From NCBI RefSeq assembly GCF_022832385.1, contig NZ_JALHLE010000018.1, positions 1 to 64,000 of the forward strand: a stretch of DNA of 64,000 nt. Reading direction: 5' to 3'. Below are positions 28,922-38,560 of this stretch, piece by piece; the first letter of the stretch is position 1, and every line of letters starts with the position of its first letter. The DNA is from Novosphingobium album (ex Hu et al. 2023) (GTDB lineage Bacteria; Pseudomonadota; Alphaproteobacteria; Sphingomonadales; Sphingomonadaceae). The notes under the pieces were generated by a model that saw nothing but the letters and a program-made list of their open reading frames with translations, did no database searches and had not been told where the DNA came from. Both the position numbers and the translations under genes were made by a program.

Positions 28922-28937
28922 ATAAAGAAATCTTTAT
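28922..28937. promoter_or_regulatory. Candidate SahR/ArsR-type operator before metK
   Basis: ATAAAGA-AA-TCTTTAT is a perfect palindrome in the short lnt-metK gap, about 23 bp before the metK start. AT-rich palindromes of the form ATAAAGANNTCTTTAT are used by ArsR-family regulators of methionine-cycle genes in Proteobacteria. The site is plain; the regulator is inferred. Confidence 0.5.
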
Positions 28938-28951
28938 GTCCGGTGTCCGAT

Positions 28952-30586
28952 CTACCCGCGATGGCGATTCAGTGCAACCACGGAAAGGCACGCGAGGAAC
29001 AAGATCCCGGCCAGAGCGAGCGGCAGCGCATTGCCATGGCGGGCGAAGGCGGTGGGCTCGTGCGGCGGTGGGATGCGTCCGTCGATGCGACCGGCCGTAT
29101 GGTAGGCCACCGCGTTGCGTACGAGGCCGTCAGCGTCGATCACTGCGCTGATCCCGGTCGTGGTCGAGCGCAGGATCGGCAGGCCTTCCTCGATCGCACG
29201 CAGGCGAGCCTGCGCCAGATGCTGGGGTGGGCCCCATGTGCCGAACCAGCCGTCGTTCGAAGGGTTGTAGATGTAGTCGGGCCGGTTCAGCGGATCGACG
29301 ACTTCGCCGCTGAAGACGATTTCGTAGCAGATCTGGATGCCTGCCTTGCCCCAGGTGCCGAAGTCGTAAGTGCGCGCGCCGGGGCCCGGCCAGAAATCGA
29401 GTGCACCGGCCACAAGACGCGAGGCGCCGAGTGGTTCGAGCAGCCAGCGCATCGGCAGGTACTCGCCGTAAGGAACGAGGTGCGCCTTGGAATAGCCGGC
29501 GAGGATACTGCCCCGGCCGTCAATGGCGGTGACGGAATTGCGTGCGGCTATGGCGTCGCCATCCTTCATCACGAGGTCTACCGCGCCGGTGAGCAGCAGG
29601 CCGTAGGGACCAATTACCCGGCCGATGCGCGCGCGGGCGATCTCAGGATCGGCAGCATAAGTATAGAGGCGATAGAGGTAGAGCGGATAGCCGTCGCGCA
29701 AGTAGTCACCGAGGCCCGATTCCGGCCAGAAGACCATGCGCTTCTGGCCTGGATCGCGCGACAGCGACAGACGCGCCATCTTCTGGAAACTGGCCTCGTA
29801 CCAGCGCGGATCGTCGATGATCTCCTGCCGCAGGTCGGGCTGGATCAGGGTGAAGCGGACAGCACCTTCCTCGCGCCGGACCCACGGGTCGGACACAGTC
29901 ATCAGTGTGCCCAGCGCGGCAGCAGCGGCCAGCACAGGGATGGCCCAGAGCCAGCGCTTCGCGCCTGCGGCGCGCGCGCCCGGCCGGGCGAACAGCCCCG
30001 GAACCCCGGCCAGCAGCACCAGCACGCCGGATAGCCCGTATGTGCCGATCCACGGCGTCAGCAGCGCGAGCCCGCGTGTCTGGAACTGGCCGAGAAGGGC
30101 GATCCCGAGAGGGTTCCAGGCAAAGCCTGTGAACACCCATGCGCGCATCCACTCGGTGATGATCCACGCTGATCCGAAAGCGAGCACGAAGGCGGAGAAT
30201 GGCGTGCGGGCTCGGTCCGGCCGCGCCAGAAGCCAGGCCGCGAGCGTTGCCAGTGCCGGAAAGACAGCGAGGTAGAGCGAGAGCAGCGCGACTGCGATGG
30301 CGCCCAGCCACACCGGCATGTTCGCCTGATAGGTGAAAGCCGTTGCGATCCAGTTGTTGCCGAGCGTGAAATGCCCGAGGCCGAAGTACCAGCCGATCAG
30401 AAAGGCCCCGCGTCCCGTGCGCGCCCGCATCACGAGTTCGATCAGGAAGGCCACTGCCAATAGCGTGAGGGGCCAGAGCGAGAGGGGCTGAAACCCGCAT
30501 GCGGCCAGCGCACCGCTGCCGGTGGCGGCAACGGCTACGGTGAGCCGGGGGCGCTCAAGGGTTTTGGGGATCTTGAGGAAGGGCAT
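28952..30586 (-). CDS. lnt: Apolipoprotein N-acyltransferase
   Basis: A 544-residue inner-membrane enzyme that adds the third acyl chain to lipoproteins. An N-terminal set of about six membrane helices is followed by a nitrilase domain with the catalytic Glu (WPESG), Lys (YSKAHLVPYGEYLP) and Cys (QICYEIVF). The NPSNDGWFG motif and a C-terminal membrane helix complete the pattern. Start choice is uncertain: ATG at 30586 is used here, with ATG at 30607 and TTG at 30667 possible. It lies between DUF4167 and metK. It would serve the lipoproteins seen elsewhere in the window. Confidence 0.94.
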   Translation of the reverse strand: MPFLKIPKTLERPRLTVAVAATGSGALAACGFQPLSLWPLTLLAVAFLIELVMRARTGRGAFLIGWYFGLGHFTLGNNWIATAFTYQANMPVWLGAIAVALLSLYLAVFPALATLAAWLLARPDRARTPFSAFVLAFGSAWIITEWMRAWVFTGFAWNPLGIALLGQFQTRGLALLTPWIGTYGLSGVLVLLAGVPGLFARPGARAAGAKRWLWAIPVLAAAAALGTLMTVSDPWVRREEGAVRFTLIQPDLRQEIIDDPRWYEASFQKMARLSLSRDPGQKRMVFWPESGLGDYLRDGYPLYLYRLYTYAADPEIARARIGRVIGPYGLLLTGAVDLVMKDGDAIAARNSVTAIDGRGSILAGYSKAHLVPYGEYLPMRWLLEPLGASRLVAGALDFWPGPGARTYDFGTWGKAGIQICYEIVFSGEVVDPLNRPDYIYNPSNDGWFGTWGPPQHLAQARLRAIEEGLPILRSTTTGISAVIDADGLVRNAVAYHTAGRIDGRIPPPHEPTAFARHGNALPLALAGILFLACLSVVALNRHRG

Positions 30587-30680
30587 AGGGCGCCGGAGAG
30601 ACTGCATCGGCGCCGGTTTGTAAGCTCGCCCGGCAGCGACGCAAGCGAAGTTGCGCGCGCCGGGCAAACTTGTCGTATTG

Positions 30681-31490
30681 TCAGCCGTTCACGGCTTCGA
30701 GCGAACCGTTCGCGTCGTCTGCCGGTGGTGCCGCCTTGCGGGTAGTCCGGCGGCGCTTGGGCTTTTCCCCGGCGGCCTCGTCACCAGCTGCGGGCTTTTC
30801 GGACGCCTTTGCAGAAATCGAGGGCGGTAGCGTGGCGGGGTCGAAATTGCCCGAGCCGGCTTCCTGATCCGATTCTCCGCCATCCGAGGCTTCACCATCG
30901 TCGTCGCGGGATTTGCGGCGCGGCTTGCGGGCCTTGGGTGCGCGGGTGCTGGTGCGGTTGTCGCGAACGAAGGGATTTTCGTCAGGTTCATAGATCGAGC
31001 GCGGCTCGGAACCCGTTTCATCCTGTCCGGTGTCAGTGGCTCCGGCGCTTTCGGGCTGCTCTTCTGACGATCCCCTGGCGCGGCTTTCGCGCTCGCCGCG
31101 CGGTGCACGGTCTTGATCGCCGTTGCCGCCCTGATGACCGCCTTGCTGGCTGCCGGAATGACCGTTGTCGCCGTAGGTGTCATCGTCAGAGCCGTAGTCG
31201 TCGCTGCTGTCCTGCTGCTGCCGGTCGTCGCGGCGCGGCTGGCGGGATTCTTCCTGGCGCTGCTTCTGGTCGGCAAGGACGCGGAAGTAGTGATCCGCGA
31301 ACTGGAGGTAGTATTCCTCCTGGACACGGTCGCCGTTGAGGTGCGCGTCATGGGCGAGCTTCCGGTACTTCTCCAGCAGCTGCGGAGCATTGCCCCGCGC
31401 CCTGCTGTCGATGCGATTCATCTGCTGGCCGCCCTGCTGACGGTTATTGCCGCGGCCACGCCTGCGGTTATTACCACGATTGTTATTCAA
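30681..31490 (-). CDS. DUF4167 domain protein, Asn/Arg-rich
   Basis: A 269-residue protein with an Asn/Arg/Gly-rich head, the conserved DUF4167 core (NAPQLLEKYRKLAHDAHLNGDRVQEEYYLQFADHYFRVL, about residues 34-75) and a long polar, disordered tail rich in Gln, Asp and Lys/Arg. The head looks like an RNA-binding low-complexity region. Function is unknown. It follows prmC, a conserved alphaproteobacterial order. The start is TTG with GAGGAAAG upstream. No ATG precedes the Asn/Arg-rich head in frame, and using a later ATG would remove it. Confidence 0.88.
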   Translation of the reverse strand: MNNNRGNNRRRGRGNNRQQGGQQMNRIDSRARGNAPQLLEKYRKLAHDAHLNGDRVQEEYYLQFADHYFRVLADQKQRQEESRQPRRDDRQQQDSSDDYGSDDDTYGDNGHSGSQQGGHQGGNGDQDRAPRGERESRARGSSEEQPESAGATDTGQDETGSEPRSIYEPDENPFVRDNRTSTRAPKARKPRRKSRDDDGEASDGGESDQEAGSGNFDPATLPPSISAKASEKPAAGDEAAGEKPKRRRTTRKAAPPADDANGSLEAVNG

Positions 31491-31723
31491 GGATTACTTT
31501 CCTCAAAACCCCTGGCACGCGTCCGAACGCTGAGCCCGGACTGCCGTATGTCTATGATCACGGCTAACCCCCCGGCTGCCGAGACTTCCACATCTGCCTT
31601 GTCACGGCGCCCCGACCGCGACCGCATGCAAATAATGGAGGTGGACCGGGAATGGGAAGTTCCGTCCATTAACCGGTACCACTTAATCCTTAGGGTCTCC
31701 GGGGGCGGATTCCAAGCGAAAAC

Positions 31724-32581
31724 TTACGCGGCCGCGCCATTATCAACCGAAAATGCGATGATTCTCGGGCGTCCGCCCAGGTCATGATGGATTGCGGCAG
31801 CCAGTCCGGCGGCTTCGCCGATGGCGCTGACCGCCTCCGCTTGCCGGTAGCCGATTTCGACCAGTGCCAGACCGGAAGCTGCCAGAAGGCCAGGCAACTG
31901 GGGGATCAGAATCCGATAGGCGTCGAGTCCTTCCGGCCCTGCGAAAAGCGCGCCGTGCGGCTCATGATCGCGCACGCCCGGTTCGAGCGACGCGTCGTCT
32001 TCGATGTAGGGCGGGTTGGCCAGGATCAGGCCGAAAGGCGCGCCAAGGCCCTCGGCCCAGCCCGGCTCGCCCCAGTCCCGCAGGTGGAATTGCGCACGGT
32101 GGTCCAGCCCGAGCTTTGCCGCGTTGCGCATCGCGACCGCCAGTGCCTCGCTGCTGCGGTCGATGGCGGTGCCACGGGATTCGGGAAAGAGGCTGAGCGC
32201 GGCGAGCAGCAGGGCGCCGGACCCGGTGCCGCAATCGAGGATGCTTGTCGGCGCCGTGCCATCAAAGGCTTCGCGGGCGGTCTCGATGGCGGTTTCTGAA
32301 TCGGCGCGGGGGATGAGGACGGCCGAATCGACCTCGAATTCGAGGCCGTAGAACTCGGCCGTGCCGACGATGTAGGCCACGGGCTCGCCTGCAAGGTGCC
32401 GCGCGAGCAGGTCTTCGAACGCTTCGGGGGCAGGATCGCGCATGTGCCGCAGCAGCAGATCCGAACGGCGGCAACCGAGAGCGGCCGCCATCAGAACTTC
32501 GGCATCGAGGCGCGCGGTGGGATTGTCCGCCCCGAACATCTGCGCGGCTTCGCGCAGCCGCGCGCCGACAGTCAGGGTCAC
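31724..32581 (-). CDS. prmC: Peptide chain release factor N5-glutamine methyltransferase
   Basis: A 285-residue SAM-dependent methyltransferase that methylates the Gln of the GGQ motif in release factors. It has the SAM loop [16 protein letters not shown] and the catalytic NPPY in [12 protein letters not shown]. The upstream helical domain has [18 protein letters not shown] and [17 protein letters not shown], typical of PrmC. It overlaps prfA by 4 bp, so enzyme and substrate are translated together. Confidence 0.95.
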   Translation of the reverse strand: MTLTVGARLREAAQMFGADNPTARLDAEVLMAAALGCRRSDLLLRHMRDPAPEAFEDLLARHLAGEPVAYIVGTAEFYGLEFEVDSAVLIPRADSETAIETAREAFDGTAPTSILDCGTGSGALLLAALSLFPESRGTAIDRSSEALAVAMRNAAKLGLDHRAQFHLRDWGEPGWAEGLGAPFGLILANPPYIEDDASLEPGVRDHEPHGALFAGPEGLDAYRILIPQLPGLLAASGLALVEIGYRQAEAVSAIGEAAGLAAAIHHDLGGRPRIIAFSVDNGAAA

Positions 32582-33648
32582 GAATCCATCGCCGCGAGGC
32601 GCTTGGCTTCGTCCTCGGCGATCAGCGCGTCGATCAGTTCGGCAAGACCCGGCCCCTCGAGCACTTCGGGCAGGCGGTGCAGGGTCAGGTTGATGCGGTG
32701 GTCGGTCACGCGCCCTTGCGGGAAGTTGTAGGTGCGGATGCGCTCGGAGCGATCGCCCGAACCGACCATGGCCTTGCGGGCCTCGGCTTCGGCGCCCTGC
32801 GCCTCGTCGCGCATCTTTTCGTAGAGGCGCGCGCGCAGGACCTGCATCGCCTTGGCCTTGTTCTTGTGCTGGCTGCGCTCGTCCTGACAGATCACCACAA
32901 GGCCGGACGGCAGGTGGGTGATGCGCACCGCCGAATCTGTGGTGTTGACGTGCTGCCCGCCCGCGCCCGATGCGCGGTAGATGTCGATCTTGAGGTCCTT
33001 GTCCTCGATCTGGACATCCACTTCGCTGGGTTCCGGCAGCACGGCCACGGTCGCGGCCGACGTGTGGATGCGCCCGCCCGATTCGGTCACCGGCACGCGC
33101 TGGACGCGGTGCACGCCGCTCTCGAACTTCAGCTTGGCGAAGACGCCGGTGCCCGCGACGTTGGCGACCACTTCCTTGAACCCGCCGAGGTCATTGGCAT
33201 TGGCGGAGATCATCTCGACCTTCCAGCCCTGCTCGGCGGCATAGCGTTCGTACATGCGGTAGAGATCGGCTGCGAACAGCGCGGCTTCGTCACCGCCGGT
33301 GCCTGCGCGGATTTCGAGCATCGCCGGGCGCTGGTCCGCGGCGTCGCGCGGCAGCATGGCCACGGCGAGCTGGCGTTCGAGTTCGGGCAGCTCTTCCTTG
33401 ATCCGCGCGATTTCCTCGGCCGCGAGCGCCCGCATCTCGGGATCGGGATCGTCGAGCTTCTGCAGGTTGGCCAGTTCGCTGCGCATGTCTGCGACTTCGC
33501 GGGCCACCTTCGCGACCGGTTCCAGCTCGGCGTAGTCACGGCTTGCCGCCACGAAGGCATCGCCTTCGAGCGTACCCGAGGCAAGACGCGCCTCCAGTTC
33601 GGAAAAGCGGTGCCCGATCTGGGCGAGGCGTTCGTCGGACAGGCTCAC
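32578..33648 (-). CDS. prfA: Peptide chain release factor 1
   Basis: A 356-residue class I release factor. The GGQ motif is in [19 protein letters not shown]; the stop-codon reading loop carries the PxT-like [21 protein letters not shown] region. It recognises UAA and UAG. It overlaps hisS upstream and prmC downstream by 4 bp each, so all three form a coupled operon. Confidence 0.96.
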   Translation of the reverse strand: MSLSDERLAQIGHRFSELEARLASGTLEGDAFVAASRDYAELEPVAKVAREVADMRSELANLQKLDDPDPEMRALAAEEIARIKEELPELERQLAVAMLPRDAADQRPAMLEIRAGTGGDEAALFAADLYRMYERYAAEQGWKVEMISANANDLGGFKEVVANVAGTGVFAKLKFESGVHRVQRVPVTESGGRIHTSAATVAVLPEPSEVDVQIEDKDLKIDIYRASGAGGQHVNTTDSAVRITHLPSGLVVICQDERSQHKNKAKAMQVLRARLYEKMRDEAQGAEAEARKAMVGSGDRSERIRTYNFPQGRVTDHRINLTLHRLPEVLEGPGLAELIDALIAEDEAKRLAAMDS

Positions 33649-34889
33649 GACTGCAGCGACTGGATGACCTGCTCGACGGCAAGGTATTCGGCGGTGGGCT
33701 CTGCTGCGCGCAGGTTGGCGACGGGCACGCCGTCACGCATCACGAACGAGACGAGGACCTTGGCGCCCAGCTTCACCGCCTTGTCGAAGCGCTTGCGGGG
33801 CGAACCGGTGGCGATCATCTCGGCATCGATGCCCTGGTGGCGCAGTGCAGTAATGGTCTTCTGCGCGTAGCCCAGCGCGGCATCGTCCTCGACCGCGAAA
33901 ATGCAGGTGAGCGCAGGTTCGCTCGAAATGCCCGCATCGGCGACCAGCATTGCCAGCCGCTCGATCCCAGCTGCCCAGCCGACTGCCGGCGTGTGCGGGC
34001 CGCCGAGCGCCTCCAGCAGACCGTCGTAGCGGCCGCCGCCGAGCACCGTGCCCTGTGCGCCGAGCCGGTCTGTTACAAATTCGAAAGCAGTGTGCCGGTA
34101 ATAGTCGAGCCCACGCACAAGGGCCGGGGCACGGACGAAGTCCACCGAGGCAGCCTCGAGCCCTTGTGTCACCGCACCGAAGAAGTCCTGCGCTTCGGCC
34201 GACAGGAAGTCGTCGATCCTCGGCGCATCGGCCGTGAAGGGTTTGTCGCGCGGGTCCTTGGAATCGAGAATGCGCAGTGGATTGCGCTCCAGACGGTCCT
34301 GCGAGTCTTCGCTGAGTGCATCCTTGTGGTCGCGGAAGTACTCGATCAGCGCGGCGCGCCAGGCTTCGCGGCTCTCTGCATCACCGAGCGTGTTGAGCTG
34401 CAGCGTCACGCCTTCGGCAATGCCCAGTTCCTTGAGCAGCTGATCGGCCATGACCAGCAGTTCGACATCGGCCATCGGCTCGGCTGCGCCGATGATCTCG
34501 GCATCGATCTGGTGAAACTGGCGGTAGCGGCCCTTCTGCGGGCGCTCGTAGCGGAACAGCGGCCCGTGCGTCGCCACCTTGAGCGGGGCAAACTGCTTCC
34601 AGCCGTTGGTCAGATAGGCGCGGGCGATCCCGGCGGTGAACTCGGGGCGCAGGGTCAGCGATTCGCCGCCGCGGTCGTCGAACGAGTACATTTCCTTGGA
34701 CACGACGTCGGTCGTCTCGCCCAGCGAACGGGAGAACACGGCGGTCTTCTCGAACACCGGCATCTCGGTGCGGCGGAAACGGTAGAGCTTGCGGACGCGC
34801 TCGAAGGTCTCGACGACGTGCGCGAAAGCCTCGGCATCGGCGCCGAAAATGTCCTGGGTTCCGCGAATGGCCTGTGGTGTACTGCTCAT
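33645..34889 (-). CDS. hisS: Histidyl-tRNA synthetase
   Basis: A 414-residue class II synthetase. Motif 2 is [26 protein letters not shown] and motif 3 lies near [14 protein letters not shown]. HisRS-specific signatures are [16 protein letters not shown] and the C-terminal anticodon-binding domain ([28 protein letters not shown]). It charges tRNA-His in the cytoplasm. It is the first gene of the hisS-prfA-prmC unit; the promoter is probably in the 104-bp gap to the divergent M61 protease. Confidence 0.96.
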   Translation of the reverse strand: MSSTPQAIRGTQDIFGADAEAFAHVVETFERVRKLYRFRRTEMPVFEKTAVFSRSLGETTDVVSKEMYSFDDRGGESLTLRPEFTAGIARAYLTNGWKQFAPLKVATHGPLFRYERPQKGRYRQFHQIDAEIIGAAEPMADVELLVMADQLLKELGIAEGVTLQLNTLGDAESREAWRAALIEYFRDHKDALSEDSQDRLERNPLRILDSKDPRDKPFTADAPRIDDFLSAEAQDFFGAVTQGLEAASVDFVRAPALVRGLDYYRHTAFEFVTDRLGAQGTVLGGGRYDGLLEALGGPHTPAVGWAAGIERLAMLVADAGISSEPALTCIFAVEDDAALGYAQKTITALRHQGIDAEMIATGSPRKRFDKAVKLGAKVLVSFVMRDGVPVANLRAAEPTAEYLAVEQVIQSLQS

Positions 34890-34993
34890 GACGCGCGCGC
34901 TTAGCCCGAATGCGCGCCGCGATAAAGTGGTCCCCTCGCATCGTTCCTATTGGATGGTTGCCAAATCCGGTAACGCCCGCATAGATACGCGTA

Positions 34994-36937
34994 ATGAAAT
35001 ATCTTTCTGCGGTTGCGACGCTCTCTGCCCTCCTGTCCCTTGGCGCTTCGGCCATGGCGCAGGATCCCTCCCGAACCACACCGATGGCGCCCGCGCTGCC
35101 GCCAGCCATCCCGGCTGCGCAGGACGTGCCTTATCCGGGCACGATTGCGCTGCAGATCGATGCCAGCGACACCGGGCGCGGCGTGTACCGCGTGACCGAG
35201 CGTATTCCGGTAACACCCGGAACCGGCACGCTGACGCTGCTCCAGCCTGGCTGGCTGCCCGGCAATCACTCGGAAACAGGCCCCTATTCGCTGCTCGCCG
35301 ATTTTCACTTCTATGCCGATGGCAAGGAAATTCCCTGGGTGCGCGATACCGTGGCGGTGAACGCATTCCACCTTTCGCTGCCGCAGGGCACGACGGAAGT
35401 GACTGCCAAATTCGCCCACACCTCGCCGGTGCGGACCAGTGAGGGCCGCATCACGATGACGCAGGAAATGCTCAACCTGCAGTGGGAGAAGATGAGCCTC
35501 TATCCTGCCGGCCATTACGTGCGCGGCATTCAGGTGAAGCCCACTGTCACATTCCCCAAGGGCTGGACGGTTTTTACCGCGCTCGACGGCATGGCGCGGC
35601 AGGCCGATACTGTCACCTGGACCGCGACCGACTACGAACGGCTGGTCGATTCGCCGATCTTCGCCGGTTTCCACGCCAAGCGCTGGGACCTTGGCCATGA
35701 CGTGCATCTGGACGTCGTGGCAGATGAGCCCGAACAACTCGCCATAGAGCCTGAGCATCTCAAGACTTACCGCAACCTTGTCGATCAGGCGCTGCTGACC
35801 TTCGGCGCGCGGCACTTCGATCACTACGACTTCCTGCTGGCACTGACCGACCGCATGGGCGGCATCGGGCTTGAGCACCACCGTTCCAGCGAGAACCAGT
35901 ACGAGCCCAATTCCTGGACCGACTGGGACAGCATGGACTGGGACCACAACGTGATCCCGCACGAGTTCACGCACAGCTGGAACGGGAAGTACCGCCGCCC
36001 GGCCGACCTGTGGACGCCGGACTACCAGCAGCCGATGCAGAACACGCTGTTGTGGGTCTATGAAGGCCAGACACAGTTCTGGGGTTACGTGCTGGCCGCG
36101 CGCTCGGGTGTGCAGAAGAAGGACACCGTGCTCGGCATGTTTGCCAGCGCAGTGGCCAAGTACGCCGAAGGCACGCCGGGCCGCGGCTGGCGCTCGGTGG
36201 AGGACACCACCGCTGCACCGCAGCTCGCCCGCCGCCGTCCGCTGCCCTATGTTTCGCTCACCCGCAGCGAGGACTACTACGTCGAAGGTGCGCTGACATG
36301 GCTGGAAGCCGATCAGATCATCCGCAAGGGCACCGGCGGCAGCAAAGGGCTCGACGATTTCGCCAGGGCCTTCTTTGGCGTGCGTGATGGCGACTGGGGT
36401 GAACTGACCTATGACTTCGACGAAGTCGTGCGCACGCTCAACGGCGTTTACGCATATGACTGGGCGAACTTCCTGCGCACCCGGCTCTATGAGACCAACC
36501 AGCCCGCACCGATGAACGGCGTGCGCATGGCCGGGTACAAGCTGGTGTGGAAGGAAGAGCCCAACGCTTTCGAAAAGGGTGTGTCCGATGCGCGCAAGAC
36601 GCTGGACCTTACCTATTCGCTGGGCTTCTCGCTGAACAAGGACGGGGATGTCACGTCGGTGTTGTGGGATGGACCGGGCTACAATGCCGGGATCGTCAAC
36701 GGCGTGAAGATCGTGGCCGTCAATGGCCGCTCCTATTCCAAGGCAGGCATGCAGAACGCGATCAGCGCCGCGAAGGCTCCATCGAAGCAGCCGGTCACCC
36801 TGCTGGTGAAGCGGGGTGAGCGCTACGATACCATCGCGATCGACTATTATGGCGGGCTGCGCTGGCCCTGGCTGGAGAGCGCGACACCGGGCAAGGATAC
36901 CGGCCTGGACCGCCTGCTGGCGCCCCGGCGCAACTAA
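34994..36937 (+). CDS. M61 family metallopeptidase with PDZ domain
   Basis: A 647-residue secreted protease. A signal peptide (SAVATLSALLSLGASAMA) leads, then a beta-rich N-domain, the zinc-binding HEFTHSWNGKYRRP (His323, Glu324, His327), the downstream Glu in LLWVYEGQTQFWG, and a C-terminal PDZ-like segment (YSLGFSLNKDGDVTSVLWDGPGYNAGIVNGVKIVAVNG). M61 enzymes are glycyl aminopeptidases or endopeptidases, probably periplasmic here. It is divergent from hisS. Confidence 0.92.
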   Translation: MKYLSAVATLSALLSLGASAMAQDPSRTTPMAPALPPAIPAAQDVPYPGTIALQIDASDTGRGVYRVTERIPVTPGTGTLTLLQPGWLPGNHSETGPYSLLADFHFYADGKEIPWVRDTVAVNAFHLSLPQGTTEVTAKFAHTSPVRTSEGRITMTQEMLNLQWEKMSLYPAGHYVRGIQVKPTVTFPKGWTVFTALDGMARQADTVTWTATDYERLVDSPIFAGFHAKRWDLGHDVHLDVVADEPEQLAIEPEHLKTYRNLVDQALLTFGARHFDHYDFLLALTDRMGGIGLEHHRSSENQYEPNSWTDWDSMDWDHNVIPHEFTHSWNGKYRRPADLWTPDYQQPMQNTLLWVYEGQTQFWGYVLAARSGVQKKDTVLGMFASAVAKYAEGTPGRGWRSVEDTTAAPQLARRRPLPYVSLTRSEDYYVEGALTWLEADQIIRKGTGGSKGLDDFARAFFGVRDGDWGELTYDFDEVVRTLNGVYAYDWANFLRTRLYETNQPAPMNGVRMAGYKLVWKEEPNAFEKGVSDARKTLDLTYSLGFSLNKDGDVTSVLWDGPGYNAGIVNGVKIVAVNGRSYSKAGMQNAISAAKAPSKQPVTLLVKRGERYDTIAIDYYGGLRWPWLESATPGKDTGLDRLLAPRRN

Positions 36938-36960
36938 ATTTCACGGGCACCAGAAGGCTG

Positions 36961-36989
36961 TTGCGGTGCAATAAAGTCAAGGCTAAGTC
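36961..36989 (+). promoter_or_regulatory. Putative promoter of ppa
   Basis: TTGCGG and TAAGTC are spaced 17 nt apart, 59 bp before the ppa start. A moderate match to sigma70. Confidence 0.35.
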
Positions 36990-37047
36990 GCGCGCATCTT
37001 GATCCCATCGGCAACTATTCAATGCTTGCCAATAGAGAAGGACCATC

Positions 37048-37587
37048 ATGCGCATCGACAAGATTCCCGTTGGCGATAACCCGCCGGAAAGCCTCAATGT
37101 TATCATCGAGGTTCCTGTCGGCGGCGAGCCGGTCAAGTACGAGTTCGACAAGGAATCGGGTGCCCTGTTCGTCGATCGCATCCTGCATACGCCGATGCGC
37201 TATCCGGCGAACTATGGCTTCGTGCCGCACACGCTCTCTCCCGACGGCGATCCGCTGGATGCACTGGTTGTCGCCCGCTCGCCGTTCATCCCGGGCTGCG
37301 TGATCCGCGCCCGTCCGATCGCGGTGCTCAATCTGGAAGACGAGCACGGCGGTGACGAAAAGTTGATCTGCGTGCCCGTGGATAGTACTTTCCCGTACTA
37401 CTCCGACGTGAAGGAAAAGGACGATCTTCCGGAGATCGTCTTCAAGCAGATCGAGCACTTTTTCACCCACTATAAAGATCTTGAAAAGGAAAAGTGGGTA
37501 CGTATCGGTACATGGGGCGGTGCGGACGATGCGCGCCAGATCGTTGTCGAGGCGATCGAGCGGTATCAGGCCACGAAAACCGCCTGA
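37048..37587 (+). CDS. ppa: Inorganic pyrophosphatase
   Basis: A 179-residue family I soluble pyrophosphatase. It has VKYEFDKESGALFVDRILHTPMRYPANYGFVPHT and the metal-binding signature DGDPLDALV. The acid/basic active-site set continues in DVKEKDDLPEIV and HYKDLEKEKWV. It removes pyrophosphate to pull biosynthetic reactions forward. A strong ribosome site (AGAAGGA) precedes the ATG. A hairpin follows the stop. Confidence 0.97.
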   Translation: MRIDKIPVGDNPPESLNVIIEVPVGGEPVKYEFDKESGALFVDRILHTPMRYPANYGFVPHTLSPDGDPLDALVVARSPFIPGCVIRARPIAVLNLEDEHGGDEKLICVPVDSTFPYYSDVKEKDDLPEIVFKQIEHFFTHYKDLEKEKWVRIGTWGGADDARQIVVEAIERYQATKTA

Positions 37588-37630
37588 TTCGGGTTACCTA
37601 TCGATGAGGTCCACTCCCCCATGTGGATCG

Positions 37631-37658
37631 GGGGCCGGCGGTGAAAGTCGCCGGCCCC
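37631..37658. terminator. Hairpin between ppa and a convergent SDR gene
   Basis: GGGGCCGGCG and CGCCGGCCCC form a 10-bp stem with an 8-nt loop, 43 bp after ppa and followed by TTGT. Confidence 0.65.
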
Positions 37659-37723
37659 TTGTCAATTGACCCGGAAACATTGGCCGGAAGTCATTTGATC
37701 TGCCGCAGGGGGAGTGAGACCCG

Positions 37724-38473
37724 TCAGGTGACGACGCGGCCGCCGTTGACGCCGATCGTCTGGCCGGTGACATAGCCGCTGCGTTCGTCGCACAGCCAGG
37801 CACAGGCATTGGCAATATCGTCCGGCTCGCCCATGCGGCGCACGGGGATCGTCTGCAACAGCACTTCGGTCGGGATCTGGAACCGCTCGCGGTTGGCTTC
37901 GGACATGATCGTGCCCATCACCGAACCCGGCGGGATATTGTTCACGGTGATACCCCAGGGGCCGAATTCCTGCGCCATCGAGCGGGTCATCGTGACCACC
38001 GCGCCCTTCGACGAGCTGTAGGGGATCATGTTGATCGCCCCCGTCTGCGCGCTGGATGACGAGATGTTGACGATGCGGCCCCAGCCCGCGGCCTTCATGT
38101 CGGGCAGGCATTCCTGCGTCAGGATGAAGATGCCGCGCACGTTGACCGCGTAAATGAAGTCCCAGCGCTCGTCGGTCAGTTCCTCGAACGGCGTGAAGTC
38201 GGTGACCCCGGCATTGTTGACGAGGATCGAGACCGGGCCGAGCTGCTCGCGAACCTGCTCCAGCGCAGCCTTGACCGAGGCCCGGTTCGATACATCGGCG
38301 CCGACTGCAATCGCCGTGCCGCCCGCGTCCTTGATGACCTTGACGGTATCGGCGCAGCGCTCGGCGTCGAGGTCGAGCACGGCGACGGCCACGCCCTCTT
38401 TCGCGAGGCGCCTGGAACAGGCCGCGCCGATCCCGGCGGCGGCGCCGGTGACGATGGCAACTTTGTAGCTCAT
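37724..38473 (-). CDS. Short-chain dehydrogenase/reductase (last gene of AraC-linked cluster)
   Basis: A 249-residue classical SDR. Motifs: GAAAGIGAACSRRL for cofactor binding, NNAGV, Ser in INISSSSAQ, and YSSSK as catalytic Tyr-Lys. The Asp after the second strand (AVLDLDAERC) suggests NAD(H) preference. It ends with the usual ITVNGGRVVT. It oxidises an alcohol or reduces a ketone of unknown identity, and lies 87 bp after the hydrolase gene in a minus-strand catabolic group. Confidence 0.88.
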   Translation of the reverse strand: MSYKVAIVTGAAAGIGAACSRRLAKEGVAVAVLDLDAERCADTVKVIKDAGGTAIAVGADVSNRASVKAALEQVREQLGPVSILVNNAGVTDFTPFEELTDERWDFIYAVNVRGIFILTQECLPDMKAAGWGRIVNISSSSAQTGAINMIPYSSSKGAVVTMTRSMAQEFGPWGITVNNIPPGSVMGTIMSEANRERFQIPTEVLLQTIPVRRMGEPDDIANACAWLCDERSGYVTGQTIGVNGGRVVT

Positions 38474-38560
38474 GGAAATGCTCTCCCGGTCACGTCAATT
38501 GAATGCCCAAGGGCTAGGCGACAATGCGGCCGTGAGAAAGACGGTATTTTGAACGCGTGT

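Noticed and set aside
28900..28951. SAM riboswitch before metK
   Set aside because: The 52-bp gap is too short and shows a simple DNA-type palindrome, not a pseudoknot or four-way helix.
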